Part shown: piece after piece, positions 1-39,221 of the stretch
Layout of the letters: the number at the start of each line of letters is the position of its first letter
Numbering within the stretch: the stretch's first letter is position 1
From: Tubiluchus corallicola
Lineage: Eukaryota; Priapulida; Priapulimorpha; Priapulimorphida; Tubiluchidae
Length of the DNA stretch: 42,260 nt
Assembly (NCBI GenBank): GCA_030141605.1
Contig: JAQGDQ010001409.1
Coordinates: 1-42,260, forward strand
Direction of reading: 5' to 3'
The notes under the pieces: model-generated
What the model was told of the DNA's origin: nothing
Seen by the model: only the letters and a program-made list of their open reading frames with translations
Database searches by the model: none
Position numbers and translations under genes: made by a program

Positions 1-296
1 TGAGCACAGTAGGTAAATATTCGTTTTTCTATATAATTTTCTGAGCACAGTAGGTAAATATTCGTTTTTCTATATAATTTTCTGAGCACTGTAGGTAAAT
101 ATTCATTTTTCTATATAATTTTCTGAGCACTGTAGGTAAATATTCGTTTTTCTATATAATTTTCTGAGCACAGTAGGTAAATATTCGTTTTTCTATATAA
201 TTTTCTGAGCACGGTATGTAAATATTCGTTTTTCTATATAATTTTCTGAGCACAGTAGGTAAATATTCGTTTTTCTATATAAATTTTCTGAGTTTT
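1..296. repeat. 41-bp tandem array A (about 7 copies, cut by window start)
   Basis: Unit read as TGAGCACAGTAGGTAAATAT followed by TCGTTTTTCTATATAATTTTC, with period 41 and few substitutions (CACAG/CACTG/CACGG). The same unit forms a larger array in the opposite orientation inside unk intron 3. Confidence 0.95.
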
Positions 297-1489
297 CTAT
301 AATCATCAACATTTCATGCAACAAACGTTATTCAGTACTGGTACAATATCGCTTTAAAAAGTGACATGACAAACTGTCAGTTGTTGAAGAAACGTATTGA
401 TTCATTCTATTTGCAGTGAAAATGGCGGGTACACATGGGGGACTGGGAGCAAATTTTAATAATAGTAACACACAATCCGCGGTTTAACTTTATTTTCTGA
501 CTCATTGCTTTAACATCTTCGTATCTTAGAAAAAAATCTCTAGGAGAATGATATAAAATTTTGCTGTTTATACATAAGCGTGACGTCATTGTGATGATTT
601 TCAAGTGATTACGTTATTTTCTAACTTGTACATGTATTGCGATCAAAGCTTCGGCGTGCTTTTTGTGCCATCTGATACACGTTGTCAACAAAATTAATCA
701 ATAGTCCCATTCCATTCCTCTGATCTTGCTTTGCTTTGTTCTTGTCTGATTTTCTTCTATTTTTTGTGCAATTTGTAATTTTTAACCATTATGCCCTATA
801 ACTAGAAAATGAAATATAATTGCAACAATTATAACACAACTACATTATTATACTATAGCGTGATATAGTTAGGGAAAAAATTCCAAATATAATTACAAAA
901 AATTAACAGAAGTGTACCAACATAGTTACTAAACTACATAATAGTTTGTCAACAAGAAATAGATACTGTATGGTGGTCAAGAAGTAAAGCTTGTAAGACC
1001 ACCATGAAAAGTGCAATTCTATTCTAGGCTGTCTTAGTCCTGTCTTCTTTAGTCATTTTGGGCTCTATATTTTATTAGAATAATATTGTATGCTATCTTT
1101 TATTTACCATCACAGAGCACCTGAATTAATTGTTTTTATTATTATTTTATTACTCCAAATGTACAGAGAAACCATGTTTAAAATACTGGTTTTTCCGGCT
1201 CACCCATCACATGTTAATTGCAAGTGACAGTATCGCTTGCAATTAAAGTTGCTGCAAAACTTTTTTTGTAATTGTTATAAGTAGGAACGTTTTCCACAAT
1301 GGGCGGTATTTGAGCTTCTCGATCGGTACAATAACTTACAATACGTACTAAGGTCAATTCACAAACGAACCGTTACTGAACCCGTACCCGTACAAACTAA
1401 AACCAAAACTCGGTTTGTGTAACAGTAAAGTTACGCAAGTGAAACTGACAAACTGTAAACAGAAAAGTAATGTAAATATTGATGTGCGT
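297..1489. other. Upstream intergenic stretch, no feature recognised
   Basis: AT-rich sequence between the 41-bp array and the putative promoter. I see no convincing gene, transposon terminus or tandem repeat. A GAAAATGGCGGG near 418 resembles a YY1 site, but there is nothing else to support a second promoter there. Confidence 0.6.
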
Positions 1490-1586
1490 CACGCGTGCAC
1501 GTGACCTGTTGTGCCCAATCATCACCACACGGTTTCTACCCACAATGCAAAGCGCTATGTTTGTGCGCGCCATCATTTCAAGCAAA
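1490..1586 (+). promoter_or_regulatory. Probable proximal promoter / 5' UTR of unk
   Basis: Within 100 bp of the start codon lie a palindromic E-box CACGTG (1498-1503), a CCAAT (1514-1518), a match to the ZNF143/STAF-type site (CTACCCACAATGCAAAG, 1536-1552) and a GC-rich TGTGCGCGCCATC just before the ATG. CpGs are denser here than in the AT-rich flanks. There is no clear TATA box, as expected for a broadly expressed gene. The motifs are visible; factor binding and the transcription start are inferred. Confidence 0.5.
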
Positions 1587-29019
<27,433 letters not shown>

Positions 29020-29260
29020 CAGATCTGACTTGTAGGATTTTCAAATTTGTAGACATCGAATTTTTTAGCGTGCGAGCGGTTTGGTGACGTTTCGGCGTGA
29101 AAGTGCAGTGAACGTGCGGTTCGGCGTGAAAGTGCGGTGAGCGTGTGGTTCGGCGGAGTGCGATGCTTGCTGTGAAAGTGTTGATTTTAAAAGACGATTT
29201 TTCTATGAAGTTTTAACTACAAATGCGGGTAAAGCAACAATAAAATGAAGTGATTTAGTT
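29020..29260 (+). promoter_or_regulatory. Proximal 3' UTR with poly(A) signal AATAAA (29239-29244)
   Basis: The first AATAAA after the stop lies about 220 nt downstream. The UTR holds a short degenerate tandem repeat of TTCGGCGTGAAAGTGC (about 29085-29155, roughly 30-bp period). Further AATAAA hexamers at about 32475, 32585 and 32755 could serve a much longer 3' UTR, but a hAT-like MITE lies between, so the proximal site is preferred. Confidence 0.5.
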
Positions 29261-30594
29261 CTGAAATGTACATTTGACGTTAAAATGAAATCTTATTGAG
29301 TTTTAATAATACAAGTTTTATACCTGTAATATTATTTGCTAACAAACAAATAATTCCTGTACAAACTAAGGATGCTTTCATCTAATTGTTATACTGGAAT
29401 GTTTTATGAGCAAACCTAGTGCTACCCAGTTCACACTAAACCGGTTTATTCAGTATGCTTGGTTAACTAAGACGGAAAACCTGTGTTTGAATCCCACTCA
29501 TTGGAATAGCGCTAAAAACGGGGCACTTGCTAAATCTCTTTTTCAGGACGTGTTTTAAAAAGATTTTATGCTATATTTACCTGAAAAATCTTTTTCATAA
29601 AGATACTAATTTCAAGTTAGTGATCAGTAAACTCTTTCAGTGTGAATAGCAGAGTTTCGGTTTGTCGACAATTGGACTTTCGATTCAGTTACTTTTTTGA
29701 ATTCATCGAGTTTTTTGAAGCCGAAATCGGTAATTCCGAGGTTTGGTCGTGTTTGACCAGTTTAGCTGTTATTTTTTCTAGATGTTAAAAACCCGTTGAA
29801 AAATCTTGACAAAAATAGCAGCCGAAATTAAATGAAAATTTCATATATCGTGCTTTTGAACAATGCGGTGCTGACGATTGAGAATATCTCCAGGCTCCTT
29901 CAACTGAAAAATAAACGTAGTTTGAACAAAATCAAATTTAATGTCATAATTTATGAAATATAGGCAATGAAATATCTACGGCGTCATTATCTTTAACTGT
30001 AAAGTTTTTTATGCTTCTTTGATTAAGATTTCTCCTATTTTCGGTTACCTGTATTTCATAAATTTCGGTTTTGGTTTGTAATTTGAGCTCCCTGGGTGAA
30101 TGGATTGTGTGTTTACCTAAAATTATCTACGGTAACATCTGAATTATCAGAACATCTCGTTAACACAGGAATTTAATGTTGAACATTTTTAAATTTAGTA
30201 CGATGAGTATATTTTTCTAACCAATTTGTCTGTTTTTTTGGGTTGTGAATGTAACAGTGGTACCTCTTTGTATAGACACTATTGCCATTGCACTATATTC
30301 TGCTGTAATTGTTCAAATTATTTGACTTCATGGTGGGTCTGTTAACACTTATATTTTTGTCTGCTTAATTTTAAACTGAAAATAGTTACGAAAATTGCGG
30401 TTAGTTTTTTTTATTGTACGCAACTTGTTTAGGACAGATTTACGTGACTGCAGCTTCAATGCATTGCAATAGAAATTTGCGCTGATGCTACTGACAGCTT
30501 TGTTTAATCTGCATGAAAAATTGTTAAATTTAAATTGTTTTGTTTTTGCAGCCAGTGAACCTAAGCTTGCTAACATAGACTGTATAATAAGTCG
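29261..30594. other. Downstream intergenic sequence, no feature recognised
   Basis: AT-rich DNA after the probable poly(A) site. I see no coding similarity, no transposon pair and no array. It could include a distal 3' UTR. Confidence 0.5.
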
Positions 30595-30602
30595 GTACAT
30601 AC

Positions 30603-31044
30603 TAGAGTTGAGACAGTTTAACTAACCGTTTAAAGTTTAAACGTTATTAATTGTGGTTGTGTTTAACCATTCCCGATGATGTCATACACACATACATGTT
30701 GAACTATACGTGATTTGCACGTGTAAGAGGTGCGGTTCAAATCTAGCATGCGCCAGCAAGAATGTCCAACATGGCAGCATGACATTTCTCGACTGAAAAA
30801 CTTTTTAGCAAATTACCATTGCCAAGATTGTCTTCTTCGGCAACCAGATTATTTGAAACAATGTTGTAAATAGTTCAATTTTATGTAAGCGGTACATTGC
30901 CAACTGTGTACGCCAACTCAGAAAAGATACAAGGTTTCATTAATACATAGAAAACTTGACTGACTAACGGGTTAAATGGTTAGTAATTTTCTAAATGGTT
31001 ACACTAATTAGCGGTCGGTTATATGGTTAACTGTCTCAGCCCTA
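30603..31044. mobile_element. hAT-type MITE with 8-bp target duplication
   Basis: 442 bp. Termini TAGAGTTGAGACAGTTTAAC and GTTAACTGTCTCAGCCCTA are inverted repeats. The flanks GTACATAC (30595-30602) and GTACGTAC (31045-31052) agree in 7 of 8 bases, the duplication length of hAT transposons. The sub-terminal sequence is rich in GGTTA/TAACC. No transposase. Confidence 0.82.
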
Positions 31045-31594
31045 GTACGTACAGTATGTTGATGGATAGTGTCGCCATCTGTTGAAAGTACTTGAAAATA
31101 ACAAAAGACCAGTTTGAGTGTGGTAATTTTAAAAACATAGAAGTTGAATTTAGTGGAAAATTAGTTATTATTTGCGATTGAATTATGATCTTAAAGGCAC
31201 TGTATGCTATGATGTCACTTACTTGTTTGAACCTGCCTCTGTTGAACCAGTGAGAGCACTGTTCACGGTTAAGCTTTTGAAATAGCGAGAATTACGCTCA
31301 AACTTTCGGAAACTGTAGAGATTTTCCCACGAGTTGCAAAAATTTATGTAACTTTCAACTGGACAGCTTTGCTCGCTTGATTTTTGTTCATGCTAATCGA
31401 CGGTACGGTTAAGTAAAGTGTGGATTATGTGACTGTATTTATATGCAGTAAATTGCGGTACTTAAGCTGTTAGAAGAAAAGCTTTGAGTTGTCACACGCG
31501 AGCGTGTCAAACGGATTCGCTGCATGTCGAGTTTGTTCAGATTTGCAAAAGTGGAAAGCTCAGATTGGACATGTTGCATTATTCTTCTAGTGAG

Positions 31595-31885
31595 GTGGAT
31601 TGTGAAAATGACCAGTCGGGGTTGATATGTCGTAATGGTCAGTCTGAGTGGGCATGTCATAGTGACCAAATCATTGTAGAGGTATCGTAATGGTCAGTCA
31701 GGGTAGACATGTCGTAAGGACCAAATCATTGTAGAGGTATCGTAATGGTCACTCTGGGTAGAAATGTTATAATGGTCACTCTGGGTAGACATGTTATAAT
31801 GGTCAGTCTGGGTAGGCAATGTCATAATGACCAAGTCATTGTAGAGGTATCGTTATGGTCAGTCTGGGTAGTCATTTCATGACTG
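31595..31885. repeat. Irregular minisatellite (GGTCAGTCTGGGTAG)
   Basis: Repeats of GTAATGGTCAGTCTGGGTAG, ACATGTCATAATGACCAA and GTAGAGGTATC in varying order, with some units deleted. About 5-6 imperfect copies, with unequal spacing. Confidence 0.85.
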
Positions 31886-31899
31886 TAGATACTTGTAAT

Positions 31900-33150
31900 G
31901 AAATGCATTGTTTGTATTTGTGGAGCCGAAACCCAAACAACCGGGGCTTAATAATACATTGTTTGCTACATCTGCTTTTAAATTTGCTCTGTGCCCATTT
32001 TAAAACATTGTTAATTATAGAATTGGACTAGTTGCTTAGTACTGTGTATTTAAATTATTACTGTTTTAGCTCGTGTAGGCTGCATGCTTTATCATCGCCA
32101 CCTGTAGATAAAACATTACATATATATAAATATATAAACTGATTTAGCTTTTGTTTGCTAGCAACCGTATGATTAGAATTTTCCTGGTACTTGTACCGTA
32201 TATACATTGTTATTAAAACACTTTGAAATTGCATATATTTTTCTTTTTCCTAAACTTACGTATGTTCTATTATATTAACTATAATTCGTGATTATCTTGA
32301 AAAATGCAAGTTGAATTTTATTTTAATGTCAGAAATTTTATTTTTCTTCATGATAACTAAGATAACTTCAAGATAGCTTCAAGATAACTAAGCAAGTAGT
32401 TTACCCGTGACCTGTACTTTGAGACAAATCTTCTTACCTGTGATTATAGATTGTAGAGACACTTTATTCGGACATACAAATAAACATGAAGCTAGCGTTG
32501 TAAGCATTGAGATGCATTTTGTGTTGAAGAATTTCTTGCATTTTTCTTATATATTTTAATTGCTAAAGAGCTGCGTCGTAGTTAAATAAACTGTTAGAAG
32601 TTTATTGTTCTATTTCGTTTATATTGTGAATCGTAAACAGTATTGTAGTTATTCAACCAAAAGCGTGATTCTAGTTACTCTAGTGTCGATAAAATTGTAC
32701 AAAGTCTGACATGTTCTATTTTCTGATATCGTCATGACGATCGTATGTGTACAGAAATAAAATGAAATAAAATAGAACGATATTAAACGAATTTTCTCTT
32801 GCTCGTTTATTTTTTGTCGAAAACTGAGAATCTTTTTCACTTTGACTTGAACACTGAACACTGGAAAACAAAAATTGATGTGCTGCATTCATAGGAAATA
32901 AAAAAGACTTGAAAGAAATTAATATTGAATACATTTTTGATTTTTTTTTACTACACTGTATTGACGAAACTCTAACTTTTAGAGTTTTTCTCGTAAGATG
33001 GAGCCACTTGACGTAGTGAAGTGTTTACAGTACCTAATTTTTGCCATGTAGATGAGGTGAGATGAATGGACAAGTGCTCAAGGTGCATGCTTTGCAATTG
33101 AGGTTAAGCAGTTCCGGGGCAGGTCGGTAACTTGATGGGTGACTGCGAAT
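31900..33150. other. Intergenic sequence with several AATAAA hexamers
   Basis: AT-rich; AATAAA near 32475, 32585 and 32755. No gene recognised. Possible distal 3' UTR of unk or unrelated. Confidence 0.4.
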
Positions 33151-33159
33151 ACGATCAAA

Positions 33160-33740
33160 TGAATTCAACATACAGTAGGAAAACTTGGTATTAAAATAAA
33201 ACCGGATGACTCGATTTCATTTCAGTTTACTGTCCAAAATATACATTTTCTTTCCTATGAAAGCTGGCAGTTTTTTCTCATATTTGATTGATTGCCTTGG
33301 AAAGTTAGTCAACGGCAGCCAAACACAGCTATCGCTTATGTCACAAACTAACCGCAGTTGTGCAATGGTAGATGTCTTCCCTGCGTGTCAAGCATGTTTG
33401 CACAAGCAAAGATTTCTATAAGATGCTGATGTGATGTCACGAAAGTGAGCTCTACATCACACACGAACACTGCAGTTCATGGTCATACTTGTCAGGGTAC
33501 AATGCCTATTTGTCAGCCACACGAATGTGGCAAAAAGGCACCATTGGCAGTCTTAGTGGATTCCTTGAGCTGCGCGTAGCTTTGAAGGTTTATCAAAATT
33601 TAGCTATCCGAGGAAATTATTATTTAATCTAAGCTTTGATTTTAAAAAAGCTGTTGTAGTTTTCAGTATTTTAGAGCATACTTCATTTTGAACTAATGTC
33701 TATACAATCATCTACATTTCAAACACGTAGTTAGTACAAT
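33160..33740 (+). repeat. Dispersed repeat E, copy 1
   Basis: Aligns, with perhaps 70-75% identity by eye, to the reverse complement of about 41420-42040. Shared blocks include ATTGCCTTGGAAAGT, GTCACAAACTAACCGCAG, CGTGTCAAGCATGTTTG, CACTGCAGTTCATG and AAAAGCTGTTGTAGTTTTCA. Old, about 600 bp, family unknown. A 71-residue frame inside is not preserved in the other copy. Confidence 0.75.
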
Positions 33741-33937
33741 TATTACAAAAATCATTAATACTTTTCACAGTGAGTATCAAGCTGTCATAGCGTCATCAAC
33801 TCTTTTCAATAATTACCAAGTTGCTCAACTTAGATTTCCTGTTTAGACAGCTATATATTATAATGCCTATAATGTACTCGAACTCTTAATCATTGCTTTT
33901 TTAATCTGGCTACACTTTGGCTAGTTTCAGTTAACTG

Positions 33938-34085
33938 GAATTGTAGTTTGTCGCCATCTGGTGGCTGAAAACAGAACTCCGTATATTTTCGTTATTTATT
34001 TGTTTTACGAACATGTACTGAGGTAAATTTTGTTTTCAAAGTAAATTATTATTTTCAGCCACGAGATGGCGACAAACTACAATTC
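33938..34085. repeat. Inverted repeat, 34-nt arms, 80-nt loop
   Basis: Arm 33938-33971 (GAATTGTAGTTTGTCGCC then ATCTGGTGGCTGAAAA) and arm 34052-34085 (TTTTCAGCCACGAGATGG then CGACAAACTACAATTC) are complementary with one mismatch. It could be a tiny palindromic MITE or an RNA hairpin. Confidence 0.9.
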
Positions 34086-34346
34086 GTCGTTTCTACAGCT
34101 CACCCTAGTGGGAATTTTGGAAACGTAGAAAATCGGAAAATCACGGAGCCCGTAAGAAACCGTGAAGTTTCGTGGCCACATTTGATTTGCAGCAACGGAT
34201 AAACTGTTATTTTAAACTTGTACGATTAGGTTACATATAGCTATTGCATTATTATTATTGATTAAAATTAGTCGTTGACCGTTACCGTTACGGTCGTGAT
34301 GATGCGTCAACATTTAGCGAAAATATTTACATAAAAATTCCCTACA

Positions 34347-34972
34347 GCCAATGGCGTGGCTATTGGGGGGAGCAATTTCAGAACCACTTTTTCAACGTTG
34401 GCACCTTTTCAACAATTTTTAGTTCACTTGTTGCTGAACAATCATTTTGTCGTTTTGAAATAGATAAAGTCCTACCTTCGTTCTACAATAGACAAGGATA
34501 GGTTGTCTGGGTTAGCTTTGTTCTCCATTGAAAGAGAGTGGCTACTGAGGTGGATTATAATAAAGTTATAAAATACTTTGCTAGAATGAAGCCAAGATGA
34601 GAGAGACTGTTGTAGTTCCTTGATGACACATTTTTCACAGTGACTCATTTTGTTTTCGTTTTGCGTTTAAAATTAAATAACACATCGTGTTTTTATTATG
34701 TTTTAAGATTTAAGAGCTTACTGTAAAACTTTTAATTGTGTTTTAATTTTAAACACCAAATAACAATTATATACTTCATTTAAAACTGTATCTCTCGTGT
34801 TTTGACTTTAAACGCAAAATGAATGTATATAGTCAATGCATTAGAAATTGTTTGGTGTGTTTCACTGCGCCTCGCTTGCTCCCTCTAACTTTAGAACATG
34901 GCTACGCCCCTGTCACTGCGTCTTTTTATGTGCTTGCTCCCCCTAACTTTGGAACCTGGCTACGCCCCTGTG
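34347..34972. mobile_element. Probable MITE with GGCGTAGCCA termini
   Basis: Left CAATGGCGTGGCTATTGGGG then GGAGCAA, right TTGCTCCCCCTAACTTTGG then CCTGGCTACGCCCCTG, imperfect inverted repeats. The right end is duplicated in tandem (about 34862-34912 and 34914-34972). Termini CAGGGGCGTAGCCA are common in animal DNA transposons. Boundaries uncertain. Confidence 0.55.
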
Positions 34973-35224
34973 TACAGCCAACGAACAAACTCTGGGCATG
35001 TTTAAGTTTAGGAATAAATAGAAAAGTGTGACAACGTACAGTTGTATACTTTTCATTGAGAAATATCTGAGAGTCTTGTGAAGACGTTTCACAGGGACAT
35101 CATAACCTTTGTTAGATAAATATACATACAGTATGTTTATTCGCTTGAATGATGCGATGTATTATTTCTGTTAACTCGTTTCAACTTTTAACTTTTCCGC
35201 TTATGCATTTACTGTTACAGTTTG

Positions 35225-35594
35225 GAGGCAAGCATTCTCTATCAGGAAGCGAATTCGAATGGATTTTTTTACATTCGACTTCGATTCAAACCGATTTTTT
35301 TCTATTTTCGAATCCGAATCGAATTCAGTTTCAAAGATTTTCGAACAGATTTTTGAGTCATTGTTAAAAAGCTGTCTCACAAAGATCACGCATATTACTT
35401 GATTTTGTTCTGCAATAAAAAACCTAATCATTTGTTTGAAAATTGTGCAGAGATTTCGCAGCTAAATTGAGCTGATTTCATGACATTTCAAACGTTTTAA
35501 TGATAAAGAACGTACGTGGTTGAAGTGCTGAATTATTCGAATCTAGAATTTGTGTTCGTATCGAATTCAAACGTTGGATGCCCTCCCCTAGTCA
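35225..35594 (-). mobile_element. MITE family D, copy 2 (inverted)
   Basis: On the minus strand: TAGGGGAGGGCATCCAACG, then TTCGAATAATTCAGCACTTC and TTCTTTATCATTAAAACG, colinear with 14152-14400. The left part is rich in ATTCGAA/TTCGAAT. hAT-like terminus. The far end is not defined. Confidence 0.7.
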
Positions 35595-35600
35595 CGGTGC

Positions 35601-36795
35601 GTGATTAGGGTTGCCAATCCTGATTTGGTCTGGAGTCGAGGGTTGCCACCACACCTGATTTGACCCGGAGTCGAGGATTGCCACCACACCTGATTTGGCC
35701 CAGAGTCAAGGGTTGCCACCACACCTGATTTGGCCCAGAGTCAAGGGTTGCCACCACACTTGATTTGGCCCAGAGTCAAGGGTTGCCACCACTCTTGATT
35801 TGGCCCAGAGTCTAGGATTGCCACCACACCTGATTTGGCCCGGAGTCGAGGGTTGCCACCACACCTGATTTGGCCCAGAATCAAGGGTTGCCACCACACT
35901 TGATTTGGCCCGGAGTCAAGGGTTGCCACCACACCTGATTTTGCCCAGAATCAAGGGTTGCCACCACACTTGATTTGGCCCGGAGTCAAGGGTTGCCACC
36001 ACACCTGATTTGGCCCAGAGTCAAGGGTTGCCACCACACCTGATTTGGCCCAGAGTCAAGGGTTGCCACCACACTTGATTTGGCCCAGAGTCAAGGGTTG
36101 CCACCACTCTTGATTTGGCCCAGAGTCTAGGATTGCCACCACACCTGATTTGGCCCGGAGTCGAGGGTTGCCACCACACCTGATTTGGCCCAGAATCAAG
36201 GGTTGCCACCACACTTGATTTGGTCCGGAGTCAAGTGTTGCCACCACACCTGATTTGGCCCAGAGTCAAGGGTTGCCACCACACCTGATTTGGCCCGGAG
36301 TCGAGGGTTGCCACCACACCTGATTTGGCCCAGAATCAAGGGTTGCCACCACTCTTGATTTGGCCCAGAGTCTAGGATTGCCACCACACCTGATTTGGCC
36401 CGGAGTCGAGGGTTGCCACCACACCTGATTTGGCCCAGAATCAAGGGTTGCCACCACACTTGATTTGGTCCGGAGTCAAGTGTTGCCACCACACCTGATT
36501 TGGCCCAGAGTCAAGGGTTGCCACCACACTTGATTTGACCCAGAGTCAAGGGTTGCCACCACACCTGATTTGGCCCGGAGTCGAGGGTTGCCACCACACC
36601 TGATTTGGCCCAGAATCAAGGGTTGCCACCACACTTGATTTGGCCCAGAGTCAAGGGTTGCCACCACACTTGATTTGACCCGGAGTCGAGGATTGCCATC
36701 ACTCCTGATTTGGCCCGGAGTCAAGGGTTGCCACCACACTTGATTTGGCCTGGAGACGAGGGTTGCCGCCCCTACTGATTTGGCCTGGAGTCTCC
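35601..36795. repeat. 35-bp satellite-like array (about 34 copies)
   Basis: Unit GGTTGCCACCACACCTGATT plus TGGCCCAGAGTCAAG, period 35, GC-richer than the flanks. Variants (GGAGTCGAG, CAGAATCAAG, ACTCTTG, TCTAGGA) recur in the same order 315 bp (9 units) and 245 bp (7 units) apart, so blocks of units were duplicated. Minus-strand frames through it repeat every three units and are not accepted as genes. Confidence 0.97.
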
Positions 36796-37560
36796 TGAAA
36801 TTCAGCCATAGATTCGTAGTTCGGTCGAAACTTTGAAAATTTCTGAAATCTCCATAATTATGTTGAAATTTAAGTGGAAAAGCGGAAATACAACTTGCAT
36901 GCCATAGAATCTTTGCAAAAGATTAAGCCAAGAAACAGCTGAACTATTAACTCTCTATTAACTCTCTATTAACTAAGGTAGTAAACTTATTAAATTAAAT
37001 TACATGGCTTCATCATTTCATCCCTTCTACATTTTTGCCAATTTTTACTGCAGAAGCAAATAGTGCAAATCAAGTATTCCTCCCCTTTAGCTTTAATTCA
37101 CACGACGCAAAGTGTTTAATAATTTCATTGCTAAACCCCGATCCCAGAAACCTCGGCAAACTTGAGAAATGTGACTGGGAAGAAACTTCAAAAATTCATG
37201 TACAGGCTGCACAAAAACAAGTGCTGTACCTTTTAGTTCAGTTGTGTTAGATTATGACGAACTGCACACATTCGACTGCAGATGCGTGAGCACAGCGCTA
37301 AATTTGAAAATTGAATTTTTATCTTAAAACTTGCTGAGTTTTACTACAACACACTGAACACCTTACGGTAGCACTGTACTTCAATTTTCGCTTTCGTAAA
37401 CACGTGCAACACACTCGTGGAGTATTTTTATTGCTGAACATTATGTTAGTTTGTGAGGTCATTGATAAATGGACTCGCCTTTCGTTAATTAAGTCTTTAA
37501 TGTACTAACTAATTATCAGACACGTTTTTGCAATATTATTCGTGTTAAAATGTAATTTTT
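36796..37560. other. Intergenic, no feature recognised
   Basis: AT-rich. It holds a 71-residue open frame (37035-37250) without any family signal that I recognise. Confidence 0.5.
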
Positions 37561-37589
37561 CCTGTACTTGAAAACGGGGTAGTATATAA

Positions 37590-38165
37590 AAGATCATCCC
37601 GTCTGCCTTTAAGCGCAGCACAAATTTTTGCCTCCCTTATTTACTGATTATTTTTGTTTCAATGCTGAGATACATAATTACGGCACACGTTATAGACTGA
37701 ACTATCACTACATACAGTGCAACACAAATGTTAGAAAATTTTCTATTAAATACAATGGCCCTTACATATGGAATTCAATTGCTCCAGCTATTAAAAATGC
37801 CAACTCGCTGTCCATATTTAAAAAAAATATATAAATTAAACTTACTTGAAACGTATAACTGATCACTCAATCATGATTTGTTGTTTTTCATTTTCAAAAA
37901 CTTCCCCTCTAGTATAATAATATTTTTATTACTTCCCACCCGTATTTACATTTGTATATATTGTAATATTGTGTCTGTATATATTGTAATTTTTTCGTAA
38001 CTAATTCTAGTGGCCTACCATAAGCTAGCTTCTTAGGTCTCTAGCGCAGAATTCATGAATTGTATCAAATTTTTGTATTACAAAAACTGATTATCGGTGC
38101 ACATGTAATGTGTATGTATATGTTTATTGCGAAATAAATCTATTAAATCTAAATCTATCTAATCT
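37590..38165 (+). pseudogene. 3' end of a non-LTR retrotransposon (5'-truncated reverse transcriptase)
   Basis: 37631-37834 encodes the extreme C-terminus typical of CR1/L2/jockey-like ORF2 proteins: IHNYGTRYRLN, then KFSIKYNGPYIWNSIAPAIK, then NANSLSIFKKN and a stop. The family pattern is HNYxTR...FSIxYxGPxxWNSxP...SLxxFKK. The polymerase core is absent, as in a 5'-truncated insertion. A 3' UTR of about 300 bp follows and ends in an AAATCTAT/AAATCTA tail (38130-38165), fitting the short tandem tails of CR1/L2 elements. Confidence 0.82.
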
Positions 38166-38757
38166 AAAAATCTCTATTATTATCAACTCAAGCTAGTAAA
38201 TTGATAAACCAGAGTAAATAATGTGTAAAATACTGAATCAGACAACCAGCACATGTCTAGAAACCTAAAACCCCAGGCTCTAACACGTCTTTTTGTAAAT
38301 CATTCACTACAAAGCTGAAATGACACAATTTGCACAGACGTAGGAAGTAGTAGACTAACACGACAGTGCTGCCACCACTCCAGATTTTACACAGATTTGA
38401 ATGAAAAAAGTTAAACTTGCGTAGGTGATACGACGATACACAAAGTAAATTTTTTGCATTTATAACTCACTCTGTCTGTCAGTTTATGTGTTCATTATCT
38501 AATCACGTGACATTTTAACAATTATTTAACGTTTACTAAACGCTGTAGGCATAATCATGGACTCAAGTTCAAAGTTTGCGCTAATTCTCAAACTATTCTG
38601 TTCTACATATTAAATATCTATAACAACGTCACGATTATAGTAGAATTTCCTGCAAGTTTCTTGGCGGTAAAGAATCAATTCACAATACCATCTTGTCTGC
38701 TTGGTATGTCGAATTAACATTTTGGGCTATCGTAGTATTGTGGAAATAAAACACAGA
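38166..38757. other. Intergenic, no feature recognised
   Basis: AT-rich sequence between the retrotransposon tail and the piggyBac-type MITE. Nothing supportable seen. Confidence 0.55.
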
Positions 38758-38762
38758 TTTAA

Positions 38763-39217
38763 CCCTTTCAGTCCCAAATTATTTTTTAATAAGGAAATTT
38801 TTTTTGCTTGGTACTTTTGTTCAGTATGTCCATCTTGTTTACACATAATAATTATTTTTTCTACCTGTGCCCGCATGCTAAATATAGCCTGTATCCCACG
38901 GGATACATTGGGATTCAATGGAAGCATAAAATGTGCTTCATTTTGCAACTGCTGATAATTTTTAAAGTATTTAAAACATTTAGTATGCACGCTATGCTGA
39001 TCTGTACAAAGTCATCTCTAAAGTACTGTACCTTGCGCAGTTTTTAGGCTATGTAGATTTTCTCGTTTGCCATTTTATCACCATTTTTAGTCTATTGTTA
39101 TTGGCTTAAATCAAAATAACTATTGACAGATCAAATAACTGTCAGTTTTAAAATTTTATTGATTTTAAAGGCAGAAAATATTCTCGAATCCCACGGGATA
39201 CAACGGGTATGAAAGGG
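38763..39217. mobile_element. piggyBac-type MITE flanked by TTAA
   Basis: 455 bp with termini CCCTTTCAGTCCC and GGGTATGAAAGGG, each flanked by TTAA (38759-38762 and 39218-39221), the target duplication of piggyBac elements. The sub-terminal motif TCCCACGGGATACA occurs near both ends (about 38892 and 39189), as a direct repeat. No transposase. Frames inside it have no family signal. Confidence 0.85.
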
Positions 39218-39221
39218 TTAA

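Noticed and set aside
35706-36739. Family of minus-strand frames (VVATLDSGPNQVWWQP)
   Set aside because: These repeat every three 35-bp units and follow the array only; the frame is accidental.
37035-37250. 71-residue frame upstream of the retrotransposon end
   Set aside because: Does not match the protein just upstream of the CR1/L2 C-terminus as I know it, and shows no motif.
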